DNA from: an uncultured Oscillospiraceae bacterium
Lineage (GTDB): Bacteria > Bacillota > Clostridia > Oscillospirales > Oscillospiraceae
Reading direction: 5' to 3'
Assembly (NCBI GenBank): GCA_902478785.1
Contig: CABSMJ010000005.1
Location: forward strand, 1-64,000
DNA length: 64,000 nt
The notes under the pieces are model-generated. The model saw only the letters and a list, made by a program, of their open reading frames with translations. It was not told the origin of the DNA and did not search any database. Below, in pieces: positions 16,754 through 24,343 of the stretch. The translations under genes were made by a program, and so were the position numbers. Positions within the stretch are counted from its first letter, which is position 1; the number at the start of each line of letters is the position of its first letter.

Positions 16754-17401
16754 TCAGTCCCGCAAAAACTTCTGCACGTCCCGGTCAGCGCCCAGGATCA
16801 GCATGGTCTCCCCGGACTGGAAACACCGGTCCGGCTTGGGCAGCGGCTCCAACTGCCCCTCCCGCTTGATGGCCAGGATGCTGATGTGGTACTTCTGCCG
16901 CACACCCAGCTGGACGATGGTCTTGCCCACCCAGCTCTCCGGCACTGCCACCTCATAGATGGAGTGGTCCGGGGTCAGCTGGATGTAGTCAAAGATATGG
17001 TCCGAGCTGTAACGCACCGCCGCCCAGCCGGCCATCTGCCGCTCGGGGTAGACCACCTCGTCGGCACCGTTGCGCAGCAGGAACTTTGCGTGGACGTCCC
17101 GGGCCGCTCGGGCGACCACAAAGGGTGCCCCCTGCTCCTTGAGCAGGGCCGTAGTCTCCAGGGAGCTCTGGAAGTCGTCGCCGATGGCCACCATGCATAC
17201 GTCGAAATTCCGCACGCCCAGGGAGGCGATGAATGCCTCGCTGGTGCTGTCGCCGATCTGGGCGCTGGTGACCAGGTCCAGCACGTCGTTGATGCGTTCC
17301 TCGCTGCGGTCCACCGCCATGACCTCGTGGTGCAGCTCCCGGAGCTTGCGGGCCATGTGCCGGCCAAAGCGGCCCATGCCGATGATCAAAATGGATTTCA
17401 T
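16754..17401 (-). CDS. ktrA: Potassium uptake regulatory subunit, KtrA/TrkA type
   Basis: 215 aa. RCK_N Rossmann domain (SILIIGMGRFGRHMARKL, the GxGxxG nucleotide loop; VDRSEE binding the ribose) to about residue 135, then an RCK_C domain ending in ETMLILGADRDVQKFL. It forms the cytosolic ring that gates the KtrB channel in response to ATP/ADP or NAD. Encoded 28 bases after the ktrB-type gene, the usual pairing. Confidence 0.93.
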   Translation of the reverse strand: MKSILIIGMGRFGRHMARKLRELHHEVMAVDRSEERINDVLDLVTSAQIGDSTSEAFIASLGVRNFDVCMVAIGDDFQSSLETTALLKEQGAPFVVARAARDVHAKFLLRNGADEVVYPERQMAGWAAVRYSSDHIFDYIQLTPDHSIYEVAVPESWVGKTIVQLGVRQKYHISILAIKREGQLEPLPKPDRCFQSGETMLILGADRDVQKFLRD

Positions 17402-17429
17402 ATCCCTTTCCTCCTTCTATTTGTCAGCC

Positions 17430-18776
17430 TCAGCCGACCGTCACTTTTTCCTGGGGCAGCTGGGATGCAATGGGGGCGCTGCCCGCCAGGACGGCGTAGA
17501 TCAGCGTCAGGCCGCCCACCCGGCCGCAGTACATCAAAAACACCAGCACCAGCTGACAGGGCGCGCTCAGGTCCGGCGTCAGCCCCAGGGTCAGTCCCAC
17601 GGTGCCCAGGGCGGAGGCCGCCTCGAACAGCGCCGCCTGGAGGGGCACGCCGTCGATGCAGCAAAGGAGCATCCCGCCGGCAAGGAACAGCGTCAGATAC
17701 AGCATGAAGATGGCCGCCGCGCTGCGCAGCACCTCCGCCGGGATCCGCCGGCCGAAGGCCTGGGCGCTCCCCTTCCGCCGGAACACCGACAGCATGGTCA
17801 GCAGCAGTACCACCAGCGTGGTGTTCTTGAAGCCGCCGGCGGTGGAGCCGGGGGAGCCACCAATGAGCATCAAGGCGGTGGTGAGCAGCTGGCTGGGCTC
17901 ACTGAGGGCCGCCAGGTCGATGGTGTTGAAGCCGGCGGTGCGGGGGGAGACAGACTGGAAGCAGGCGCTCCAGAACCGCTCAGCGCCGCTCAGATCCTGC
18001 CACTGGGGCAGGGAGAACTCATAGAAGAAGAAAAACAGGGCCGGCAGCACCAGCAGCACCGCGGTGGCCGTCAAAATCAGCTTGCTCTGGAGCCGGTAGC
18101 GCCGCAGGTGGATGCCGTGGGTGACTACGTCGCTCCAGGTCAAAAAGCCGATGCCGCCCAGGACGATCAGGGCCATGATGACGCAGTTGACCAGGGGGTC
18201 GGCCACATAGCCCGTGAGAGAGGCGTAGGGCACCGGGTCTCCCAGCAGGTCAAAGCCCGCATTGCAGAAGGCGGACACCGCGTGGAACACCGCGTACCAA
18301 AGGCCCTTCCACAGCCCCAGCTCCGGACAAAAGCGCAGGGCCAGCAGTGCCGCGCCGGCAGCTTCCATGCACACGGTGGCCCGGAGGATAAAGCCGGTCA
18401 TGCGGATGATACCGCCCATCTGGGGGGCGGAGATGGACTCCTGCATAATATAGCGCTGGCGCAGACCGATGCGCCGGCCGGTGAAGATGGCCACCGCCAC
18501 GGCCATGGTGATGACGCCCATGCCGCCGATCTGGATCAAGGCCAGAATTACCACCTGGCCGAAGGTGCTCCAATAAGTCACCGTATTTTCCACCACCAGT
18601 CCTGTGACGCAGGTGGCGGAGGTGGCGGTAAAAAGGGCGTCCAGAAAGGGCGCGCCTCCCGGGCCCCGGCTGGCCGGCGGCAGCATTAAAAGGGCCGTTC
18701 CGCCCAGGATCAGCGCCAGAAAGCCCAATATGATCACCTGGGCCGGCGAGGTCCTTCCGATTTTCCAAATGGACAC
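17430..18776 (-). CDS. ktrB: Potassium uptake membrane subunit, KtrB/TrkH type
   Basis: 448 aa from GTG 18776, which has GGGAGGG upstream. A longer in-frame start at 18833 overlaps the -10 of the promoter (18832-18860), so it is not usable. The protein has the four repeated M1-P-M2 units of Trk/Ktr channels with selectivity loops around TATSATCVTGL, HAVSAFCNAGFDL, SPRTAGFNTID and ASALGTVGLTLGL. It moves K+ (with Na+ in Ktr) across the membrane. Forms an operon with the RCK subunit. Confidence 0.93.
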   Translation of the reverse strand: MSIWKIGRTSPAQVIILGFLALILGGTALLMLPPASRGPGGAPFLDALFTATSATCVTGLVVENTVTYWSTFGQVVILALIQIGGMGVITMAVAVAIFTGRRIGLRQRYIMQESISAPQMGGIIRMTGFILRATVCMEAAGAALLALRFCPELGLWKGLWYAVFHAVSAFCNAGFDLLGDPVPYASLTGYVADPLVNCVIMALIVLGGIGFLTWSDVVTHGIHLRRYRLQSKLILTATAVLLVLPALFFFFYEFSLPQWQDLSGAERFWSACFQSVSPRTAGFNTIDLAALSEPSQLLTTALMLIGGSPGSTAGGFKNTTLVVLLLTMLSVFRRKGSAQAFGRRIPAEVLRSAAAIFMLYLTLFLAGGMLLCCIDGVPLQAALFEAASALGTVGLTLGLTPDLSAPCQLVLVFLMYCGRVGGLTLIYAVLAGSAPIASQLPQEKVTVG

Positions 18777-18831
18777 ACATGTCCCTCCCTCTTCGCCCGG
18801 CGCATGGGGCCGGGCGCTTACATTCCCGCTC

Positions 18832-18860
18832 AATATAGCACACTACGCCGCCGCTTGCAA
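18832..18860 (-). promoter_or_regulatory. Promoter of the ktr operon
   Basis: Reading the minus strand, TTGCAA (18860-18855), 17 bases, TATATT (18837-18832). It places the transcript start near 18825 and decides for the GTG start of ktrB. Confidence 0.72.
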
Positions 18861-18931
18861 TTCAAAAGCGACGCCGGAAACGTTAAATTTGCGTCAAAGG
18901 CATAGCCCTTCCCTCAGGGTGCCGCCGGGGT

Positions 18932-18960
18932 TTGACCTTTTCGCCCGGATAGGGTACAAT
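18932..18960 (+). promoter_or_regulatory. Promoter of the DUF624 gene
   Basis: TTGACC (18932-18937), 17-base spacer, TACAAT (18955-18960), about 107 bases before the start codon. An unassigned leader of about 100 bases follows. Confidence 0.7.
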
Positions 18961-19067
18961 AAAGGCAATTTCCAAGCCTCTCGACCGCCCATCCGGCGGC
19001 CGGGCGCCTGCTTTTTTCTCCTGTTCAGGTTGCCCCGGCGCCAGCCCATTATCCAGGAGGACCCACC

Positions 19068-19727
19068 ATGTTTCAGAGTCTTTTCAATCCCGACAGCGCC
19101 TTTTTCCGCTTCACCGGCCGGGTGCTGGACGCGGTGGTGCTCAGCGTGCTGTTTCTGGTGTGCTGTGTGCCGGTGGTGACCATCGGCCCCGCCGCCTCCG
19201 CCCTCTATTACAGCTGCGTCAAATACCTTCGCCGGGGCGAAAGCGGCGCCTACCGGGGCTTTTTTCACGCCTTTCGGGACAACCTCCGCGCCGGCATCCC
19301 CGCCACCCTTTTCTTTTTGCTTCTGGGCCTTGCCCTGGACGCTCTCTACCTCTTTTTGACCATGGCCGCCCAGGCCGAAGGCGAGATGTGGCCCCTGGTG
19401 CGGGTGGTGTACTGTGTGCTGTTGCTGCTGCCTCTTTCCTATCTGGCTGTGACCTTCCCGCTGCTCTCCCGGTTCACCTTCACCGCCGGGGGGCTGCTGT
19501 CCACCGCCCTGCGCCTGGCGCTGCGGCATCTGCCCGCCGCTTTGGGCGCGGCGGTGCTTCTGGCGGGCAGCATGATTTTGACTCTGCGGTTTTTATACTG
19601 GGGCGTCATCCTGCTCACTCCCGCGGTGTGCGCCCTGGTGTCCTCCCTTTTGCTGGAGCCGGTGTTCCGGCGCTACACGCCCAAGGGAGACGACGAGGGC
19701 GGATACAAGCCCTGGTACCTGCGCTGA
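19068..19727 (+). CDS. YesL-like membrane protein (DUF624)
   Basis: 219 aa, about five membrane segments; RBS CCAGGAGG. The pattern LFNPDSAFFRFTGRVLDAVVLSVLFLVCCVPVVTIGPAASALYYSCVKYLR is typical of DUF624/YesL, small membrane proteins often found near carbohydrate transporters and hydrolases in Firmicutes. The molecular role is not established. It is monocistronic here, between its own promoter and a terminator. Confidence 0.85.
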   Translation: MFQSLFNPDSAFFRFTGRVLDAVVLSVLFLVCCVPVVTIGPAASALYYSCVKYLRRGESGAYRGFFHAFRDNLRAGIPATLFFLLLGLALDALYLFLTMAAQAEGEMWPLVRVVYCVLLLLPLSYLAVTFPLLSRFTFTAGGLLSTALRLALRHLPAALGAAVLLAGSMILTLRFLYWGVILLTPAVCALVSSLLLEPVFRRYTPKGDDEGGYKPWYLR

Positions 19728-19734
19728 GAAAAAG

Positions 19735-19768
19735 CAAAAAAAGAGACGGCGGAAGCCGTCTCTTTTTT
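19735..19768. terminator. Bidirectional intrinsic terminator
   Basis: AAAAAAAGAGACGGC pairs with GCCGTCTCTTTTTTT around a GGAA loop (19751-19754). It ends the DUF624 gene and the convergent SGNH hydrolase. Confidence 0.93.
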
Positions 19769-19773
19769 TGCCT

Positions 19774-20427
19774 TCAAACCAGCTTCGGCACGGCCTCGGC
19801 CAGCAGCTTTGCCAGCCGGGCATGGCCCTTTCTTGTCAGGTGCATATAGTCCACCTGGTTGAGCTCACATCCCGCCGCGTCCAGGAAGGAAAGCCCCATC
19901 CGCTCAGCAAGCTGGGCATACAGCGGCCCCAGCTGCCTGGACTTTTCCACACAACCTGTGCCCATGATGCCGCCCACCGGGGAATCGGGCATCCGCTCAT
20001 CGATGGCCGGCGGCGCCACGATCAAGATCCTGGGTCCGCCGCTGCCCCAGCACTCTGTGGCGGCGGCCTTTTTCACCAGCCGTTCCAGTCCCAGCGCGAT
20101 ACAGGGAGCGCTGGCGGCAAAGCGGTCCTTGGTGTCGTTGGTGCCCAGCATCACCACCAGCAGGTCCACCGGCTCATGGCTCTTGAGGCAGGGCACCAGA
20201 TAGTCGATGGCGGCCAGGCCCTCCTCCAACGGGTCCCGGAACACGGTGGTCCGGCCGCTGAGACCCTCCTCCGTCACCAGGTACCCGCCTCCCAGGTGCT
20301 TTTGCAGCAGACAGGTCCAGCGCTCCTCCTCATTGAAGCGCAGAAGCGCCCCATCGGCGCAGTCGCCGGGATCGGCACAGTAGCCGTGGGTGTTGGAATC
20401 TCCCAGGCAGAGGATGTGCTTTCTCAC
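19774..20427 (-). CDS. SGNH/GDSL hydrolase
   Basis: 217 aa, no signal peptide, so probably cytoplasmic. The SGNH blocks are seen: GDSNTHG with the nucleophile Ser (residues 9-15), the GTND Asn block, and DYMHLTRKGH carrying the catalytic Asp and His. Family members are esterases or acetylesterases. Its start overlaps the stop of the ROK gene by four bases. In a sialic acid locus a role in removing O-acetyl groups from sialic acid or amino sugars is attractive but only inferred. Confidence 0.87.
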   Translation of the reverse strand: MRKHILCLGDSNTHGYCADPGDCADGALLRFNEEERWTCLLQKHLGGGYLVTEEGLSGRTTVFRDPLEEGLAAIDYLVPCLKSHEPVDLLVVMLGTNDTKDRFAASAPCIALGLERLVKKAAATECWGSGGPRILIVAPPAIDERMPDSPVGGIMGTGCVEKSRQLGPLYAQLAERMGLSFLDAAGCELNQVDYMHLTRKGHARLAKLLAEAVPKLV

Positions 20428-21809
20428 GCCTTGCGCAGCTCCGGCAGGCTGGCAGCGGCGGCGGACTGGCCCACCCGGCGGAACTTCTCGTCCGGCAGGG
20501 CCAGATGGATCTTCTCGTTGACCGCCGGATACTCGTCAGCGAGGACCTTGCGGCAGGTCTCCAGCAGCAGATCGCCGCCCTTGCCGGACATGACCCGGCC
20601 CAGCAGCAGCACATGGCGGTAGCCGTAGAGGTGGTGATACAGCACCAGGGTGTGGGCCAGGTACACGCCGATGCTCTCATAGATCTTGGCGGCCCGGGGA
20701 TCGCCCTGCTCCATGAGGCCCTGGACCACCTTCAGCTTCTCAGCAGGGGAGAGGGCGGGGTCCAGCTCGATGCCGGCGGCGGGAGCCAGCTTGATGACGG
20801 AGTCCTGGGAGAAGTACTTCACGCCGCAGCCGATGTCACCGCTCCACTCGTCCACCATGGCGGTGGGGGCCGCGTCCACGGGCACAAAAGCCAGCTCGTT
20901 GAGCCAGCCGGTGATGTTGCCCTCCTCGTCCACATAGCCCACGGCCTCGCTGGTGCCCATGGCGATGCCCAGGACGTTGTTGTCCTCCAGGCTCATGGCG
21001 CCGGCCAGAGCGGAGACGTCGCCGTCGTTGACCACGGCGTAGGGCACGTCGCCGAAGGTGTCGGTGATGGCCCGAATATAGATGTCCTTGACCTTGGCAT
21101 CATAGAGCTCCTTGGGCACCTTCAGGAACAGCGAGGCGTTCATGGTCCGGTTGTCGATATAGATGCCGGCGGAGCTGACGCCCACCGCATCCACCCGGGG
21201 CAGATGCTCCGCTGCGGACTTCAATGCCGCCACGATGCCATTATAGTGGTAGTCGGGGTCGGAGTTGGTTTTGGGGAACCAGACCACCTCTTCGCTGTAC
21301 ACGCTCTCGCCGTCGATGACCGCGGAGACCTTCCGGTCGGACCCGCCGGCATCAAAGCCGATGCGGCAGCCGTCCAGATGCCGGCCGATGGCCTTGGAGA
21401 CGCTCTTCTCCTCCGGCACCGCGTCCACCCGCACCACCTCAAAGGGGTGCTCATAGACATTGGCCATATAGTCAAAGTCAAAGGCCCGGGAGCCGTGGGC
21501 GGAATAGTGCTCGGCCATGGCGGCGCACACGGCCTCGTTGCCAGCCAGGTACACCCGGAAGCCGCCCTTCATCCACAAAAGGGTCTTGATGATGCGGTCG
21601 ATGTAGTACACGTCCGCCTCCCGCAGTTCCTCGGTGCCGTGGACACGGGTGCGGTATACGGCCACCTGGCCGCCGGAGCGCTCCACCGCCACGTCAAAGG
21701 GCTCCTTCGCGTCCTGCAAAAACGCCTCGTAAAAGCGGCCCAGGGGCACAAAGGCCGGGTCCAGGGGCGGAAGATGCTTCGCGGTGACGTCGATGCCAAG
21801 ATGCTTCAT
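20424..21809 (-). CDS. ROK-family protein with extended N-terminus, putative amino-sugar kinase
   Basis: 461 aa. An N-terminal part of about 145 residues precedes an actin-fold/ROK core: GFDAGGSDRKVSAVIDGE (phosphate 1), VDAVGVSSAGIYID, VVNDGDVSALAGAM with the catalytic Asp, and GIAMGTSEAVGYVDE (phosphate 2). The CxCGxxGCxE zinc motif of classical ROK proteins is not seen and there is no HTH, so it looks like an enzyme, not a repressor. The locus needs a kinase turning GlcNAc (or ManNAc) into its 6-phosphate before NagA; this protein is the best candidate. Normal ROK kinases are about 300 aa. Confidence 0.75.
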   Translation of the reverse strand: MKHLGIDVTAKHLPPLDPAFVPLGRFYEAFLQDAKEPFDVAVERSGGQVAVYRTRVHGTEELREADVYYIDRIIKTLLWMKGGFRVYLAGNEAVCAAMAEHYSAHGSRAFDFDYMANVYEHPFEVVRVDAVPEEKSVSKAIGRHLDGCRIGFDAGGSDRKVSAVIDGESVYSEEVVWFPKTNSDPDYHYNGIVAALKSAAEHLPRVDAVGVSSAGIYIDNRTMNASLFLKVPKELYDAKVKDIYIRAITDTFGDVPYAVVNDGDVSALAGAMSLEDNNVLGIAMGTSEAVGYVDEEGNITGWLNELAFVPVDAAPTAMVDEWSGDIGCGVKYFSQDSVIKLAPAAGIELDPALSPAEKLKVVQGLMEQGDPRAAKIYESIGVYLAHTLVLYHHLYGYRHVLLLGRVMSGKGGDLLLETCRKVLADEYPAVNEKIHLALPDEKFRRVGQSAAAASLPELRKA

Positions 21810-21886
21810 GACAAGGTCCTCCTCATTCCTAAAAAAACAAATTCTCCCCGCCGCGCGGGGGACACACAGTTCCCGCTGTTGCTTTT

Positions 21887-21914
21887 AGGCTAGCAGTTTT
21901 TTTCATTTTGTCAA
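21887..21914 (-). promoter_or_regulatory. Promoter of the ROK protein-SGNH hydrolase pair
   Basis: On the minus strand TTGACA (21914-21909), 16 bases, TAGCCT (21892-21887). The -35 is perfect, the -10 weak. Its -35 lies seven bases from the dyad at 21921-21933. Confidence 0.5.
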
Positions 21915-21920
21915 TACTTT

Positions 21921-21933
21921 GAAAAAAATTTTC
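21921..21933. promoter_or_regulatory. Candidate RpiR-type operator in the divergent promoter region
   Basis: GAAAA-AAA-TTTTC, a perfect dyad with a 3-base centre, between the two divergent -35 boxes. A related dyad, GAAAATTTT-TTT-AAAATTTTC, abuts the -35 before the transporter gene (24231-24251). Likely bound by the RpiR protein encoded at 23298; inference. Confidence 0.5.
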
Positions 21934-21942
21934 TTTTTTGCC

Positions 21943-21971
21943 TTGACGGGCGGCGGGAAAGGAAATATCAT
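21943..21971 (+). promoter_or_regulatory. Promoter of the AGE epimerase-RpiR pair
   Basis: TTGACG (21943-21948), 17 bases, TATCAT (21966-21971), 38 bases before the start codon at 22009. Confidence 0.65.
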
Positions 21972-22008
21972 GGTGCCATCACCAAATAGAGGAAAGGATG
22001 GTTTCCTA

Positions 22009-23214
22009 ATGGATAAGGCGAAATTGCAGGCGTACCGGGACTGGGTACAAAGCGAGCTGAAGACCTGCGCGAACTTCTGGCTGGAAAAGGGCATGGACCG
22101 CGTCAATGGCGGCGTTTACACCTGCCTGGACCGGAAGGGAGAGATCTACTCCACCGACAAGAGCGTTTGGATGCAGGGCCGCTGCGGCTGGACCTTCTCC
22201 TATCTGTGCCACGTCTACGGCGTCCGGCCGGAGTGGCTGGAGGCGGCCAAGAGCTGCATCGATTTCCTGGAGGACCACTGCATCAACCGTGAGGCCGGCG
22301 GACGGATGTACTTCACCGTCACCGCTGAGGGCAAACCCCTGCGCCAGCGGCGCTACTGCTTCTCCGAGGGCTTCTACGTCCTGGCCAACGCCGAGTACTA
22401 CGGCGTCACCGGGGAGCGGGAGCACCTGGAGCGGGCCCGCCGGGCCTATGAGCTGATCTGGCAGCTGAACAACGGCCTCATCAAGGACCCCACGGGCCTG
22501 GGCCCCAAGACCATTCCCGAGACCCGCACCGGCCGGGCCCTGGCAGACCCCATGATTTATCTCAACATCACCTCCGTCATGCACCGGGTGGACCCGGAGC
22601 AGGCGGCGCTGTACGATGAGCGGGCGGCCAAGTGCGCTGACGACATTTTCCGCTATCACGTCAAGCCCGACCTCAAGTGCACCCTGGAGAGCGTGGACCC
22701 GGAGGGCAATCCCCGGCTGTACTACACCGAGGGCCGCACCGTCAACCCCGGCCACGACATCGAGTGCGTGTGGTTTTTGCTGGAGTATGCCAACCGCACC
22801 GGCAACCAGGAGCTCCACCGGGGCGCCGAGCAGATCTTCAACTGGGCCATCGAGGCCGGCTGGGACAAGGAGTACGGCGGACTTCTCTACTTCATCGACT
22901 GCCTGGGCAAGCCCCCCGAGGCCTATGAGCACGACATGAAGCTGTGGTGGCCTCACAACGAGATCATGATCTCCTCCCTGATGCTCTACCGGGACACCCG
23001 GGACGAGAAGTATCTGGAGTGGTTTGAAAAGACCGTGGCCTACTGCAAGGCCCACTTCTCCGACCCGGAGTACGGCGAGTGGTACGGCTACCTCCGCCGG
23101 GACGGCAAGCCCACCGAGCCCTCCACCAAGGGTTCCACCTTCAAAGGTCCCTTCCATCTGCCCCGGGCGCTGATCCAGTGCGACATCATGCTGGGTCAGC
23201 TGCTGGAGGGCTGA
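22009..23214 (+). CDS. N-acylglucosamine 2-epimerase (AGE family)
   Basis: 401 aa; start at 22009 (MDKAKLQAYRDW) preceded by GAGGAAAGG and right for the family (about 400 aa). The alpha6/alpha6-barrel shows WLEKGMDRVNGGVYTCLDRKG, WMQGRCGWTFSYLC, the long FSEGFYVLANAEYYGVTG, GHDIECVWFLLEYA (catalytic His region), KLWWPHNEIMISSLMLYR and FKGPFHLPRALI (second catalytic His). It interconverts ManNAc and GlcNAc in the cytoplasm, usually with ATP as activator. Next to nanA this gives the route Neu5Ac to ManNAc to GlcNAc, so no NanE is needed. Confidence 0.9.
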   Translation: MDKAKLQAYRDWVQSELKTCANFWLEKGMDRVNGGVYTCLDRKGEIYSTDKSVWMQGRCGWTFSYLCHVYGVRPEWLEAAKSCIDFLEDHCINREAGGRMYFTVTAEGKPLRQRRYCFSEGFYVLANAEYYGVTGEREHLERARRAYELIWQLNNGLIKDPTGLGPKTIPETRTGRALADPMIYLNITSVMHRVDPEQAALYDERAAKCADDIFRYHVKPDLKCTLESVDPEGNPRLYYTEGRTVNPGHDIECVWFLLEYANRTGNQELHRGAEQIFNWAIEAGWDKEYGGLLYFIDCLGKPPEAYEHDMKLWWPHNEIMISSLMLYRDTRDEKYLEWFEKTVAYCKAHFSDPEYGEWYGYLRRDGKPTEPSTKGSTFKGPFHLPRALIQCDIMLGQLLEG

Positions 23215-23297
23215 TGGCCCGCCAGAGCGCGCCCCGGGGGACGGAGCCCCACACCCCCGCGGGCGCCCCGGACAAGGGGCTGAAAGGAGGCTGCGCC

Positions 23298-24155
23298 ATG
23301 CCTGAGGACAACGTATTCCAGCGCATCACCCAGGAGTACTACCAGCTGACCGCCTCGGAGAAGAAGCTGGCCAACTACGTGGTGGCCAACGGCCAGCGGA
23401 CCCAGGCCATGTCCATCTCCGAGCTGGCAGGGGAGTGCGGCGTGGCCGAGGCCACCATCACCCGCTTCTGCCGCCGCATGGGCTACCAGGGATACAGCGC
23501 CTTCCGCCTGGCCATCGCCGCCTCCGCCGTCACCCGTCCCTCGGACGCGGACCTCCTCTCCGGTGAGATCCACGCCGATGACACCGTGCCCATTTTGTGC
23601 CGCAAGCTGGCCGGGGCGGAGATCGACGCCATTACCGAGACCCAGGCCCTCATCCAGCCCGAGCGCATCCAGGCGGCGGCGGACCTGCTGCTGTCAGCGG
23701 ACCACGTGATGTGCATGGGCCAGGGCGCCTCCATGCTCATGGCCGAGGAGGCCGCCCACCTCTTTACCACCGTGTTCCCCGGCTTTTTCCCCGTGTCGGA
23801 CTCCCACATGCAGGTCATCACCACCTCCAAGCTGACGGAGCGGGACGCCATTTTGGCCTTCTCCTACTCCGGCGCCACCAAGGAGCTGCTGGACATTCTC
23901 CGGGTGGCCAAGGCCCAGAAGGTGCGGACGCTGCTGGTGACCCGCTACCCCGGCTCCCCCGGCGCCGCCCAGGCGGACCTGGTGCTCCAATGTGGCTCCA
24001 CTGAGGGCCCCCTGCAGCTGGGCTCCATCGCCGCCCGCATCGCACAATTGTATCTGGTAGACGTACTCTTCTCCGAAATGTGTCGCCGCGACCTGGACCA
24101 CTGCAAGCGTCAGCGGGAGCTGGTGGCGGATTATCTGTCGGAAAAACACGTCTGA
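23298..24155 (+). CDS. RpiR-family transcriptional regulator (NanR-like)
   Basis: 285 aa, start preceded by GAAAGGAGG. The N-terminal HTH_6 domain (residues 1-78: LTASEKKLANYVVANG, SISELAGECGVAEATITRFCRRMGYQGYSAFR) is followed by a SIS sugar-phosphate domain (about 105-260; MGQGASMLMAEEAAHLF, FSYSGATKELLDILRVAK). Members sense sugar phosphates such as ManNAc-6-P or GlcNAc-6-P. It lies inside the sialic acid locus between epimerase and transporter, and two AT-rich dyads near the promoters are likely operators. It may repress both plus-strand transcripts. Confidence 0.93.
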   Translation: MPEDNVFQRITQEYYQLTASEKKLANYVVANGQRTQAMSISELAGECGVAEATITRFCRRMGYQGYSAFRLAIAASAVTRPSDADLLSGEIHADDTVPILCRKLAGAEIDAITETQALIQPERIQAAADLLLSADHVMCMGQGASMLMAEEAAHLFTTVFPGFFPVSDSHMQVITTSKLTERDAILAFSYSGATKELLDILRVAKAQKVRTLLVTRYPGSPGAAQADLVLQCGSTEGPLQLGSIAARIAQLYLVDVLFSEMCRRDLDHCKRQRELVADYLSEKHV

Positions 24156-24196
24156 ACCCCTTGATTTTTCTGCCTTCTCCGGGGATATCCCACAAG

Positions 24197-24251
24197 AATT
24201 TTCAAAATTTTTTCACAAAACGACGGTTTTGAAAATTTTTTTAAAATTTTC
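24197..24251 (+). promoter_or_regulatory. Operator region upstream of the sialic acid transporter operon
   Basis: AATTTTCAAAA (24197-24207) and its exact inverse TTTTGAAAATT (24227-24237) flank 19 bases. A second, tighter dyad, GAAAATTTT (24231-24239)-TTT-AAAATTTTC (24243-24251), ends at the base before the -35. A repressor here would block the -35. Likely bound by the RpiR protein. Confidence 0.55.
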
Positions 24252-24280
24252 TTGACAAAGCACAGGCAGGCCTATACAAT
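24252..24280 (+). promoter_or_regulatory. Strong promoter of the sialic acid transport/catabolism operon
   Basis: TTGACA (24252-24257), exactly 17 bases, TACAAT (24275-24280). It starts the transcript for the binding protein, permeases, nanA, nagB, nagA and probably the ATPase. Confidence 0.85.
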
Positions 24281-24343
24281 TTGCACAGAGCAGTTCCCGA
24301 ATCAAACTGCATTTTTCATCAAATTTCGAGGAGGAAATGCGAC

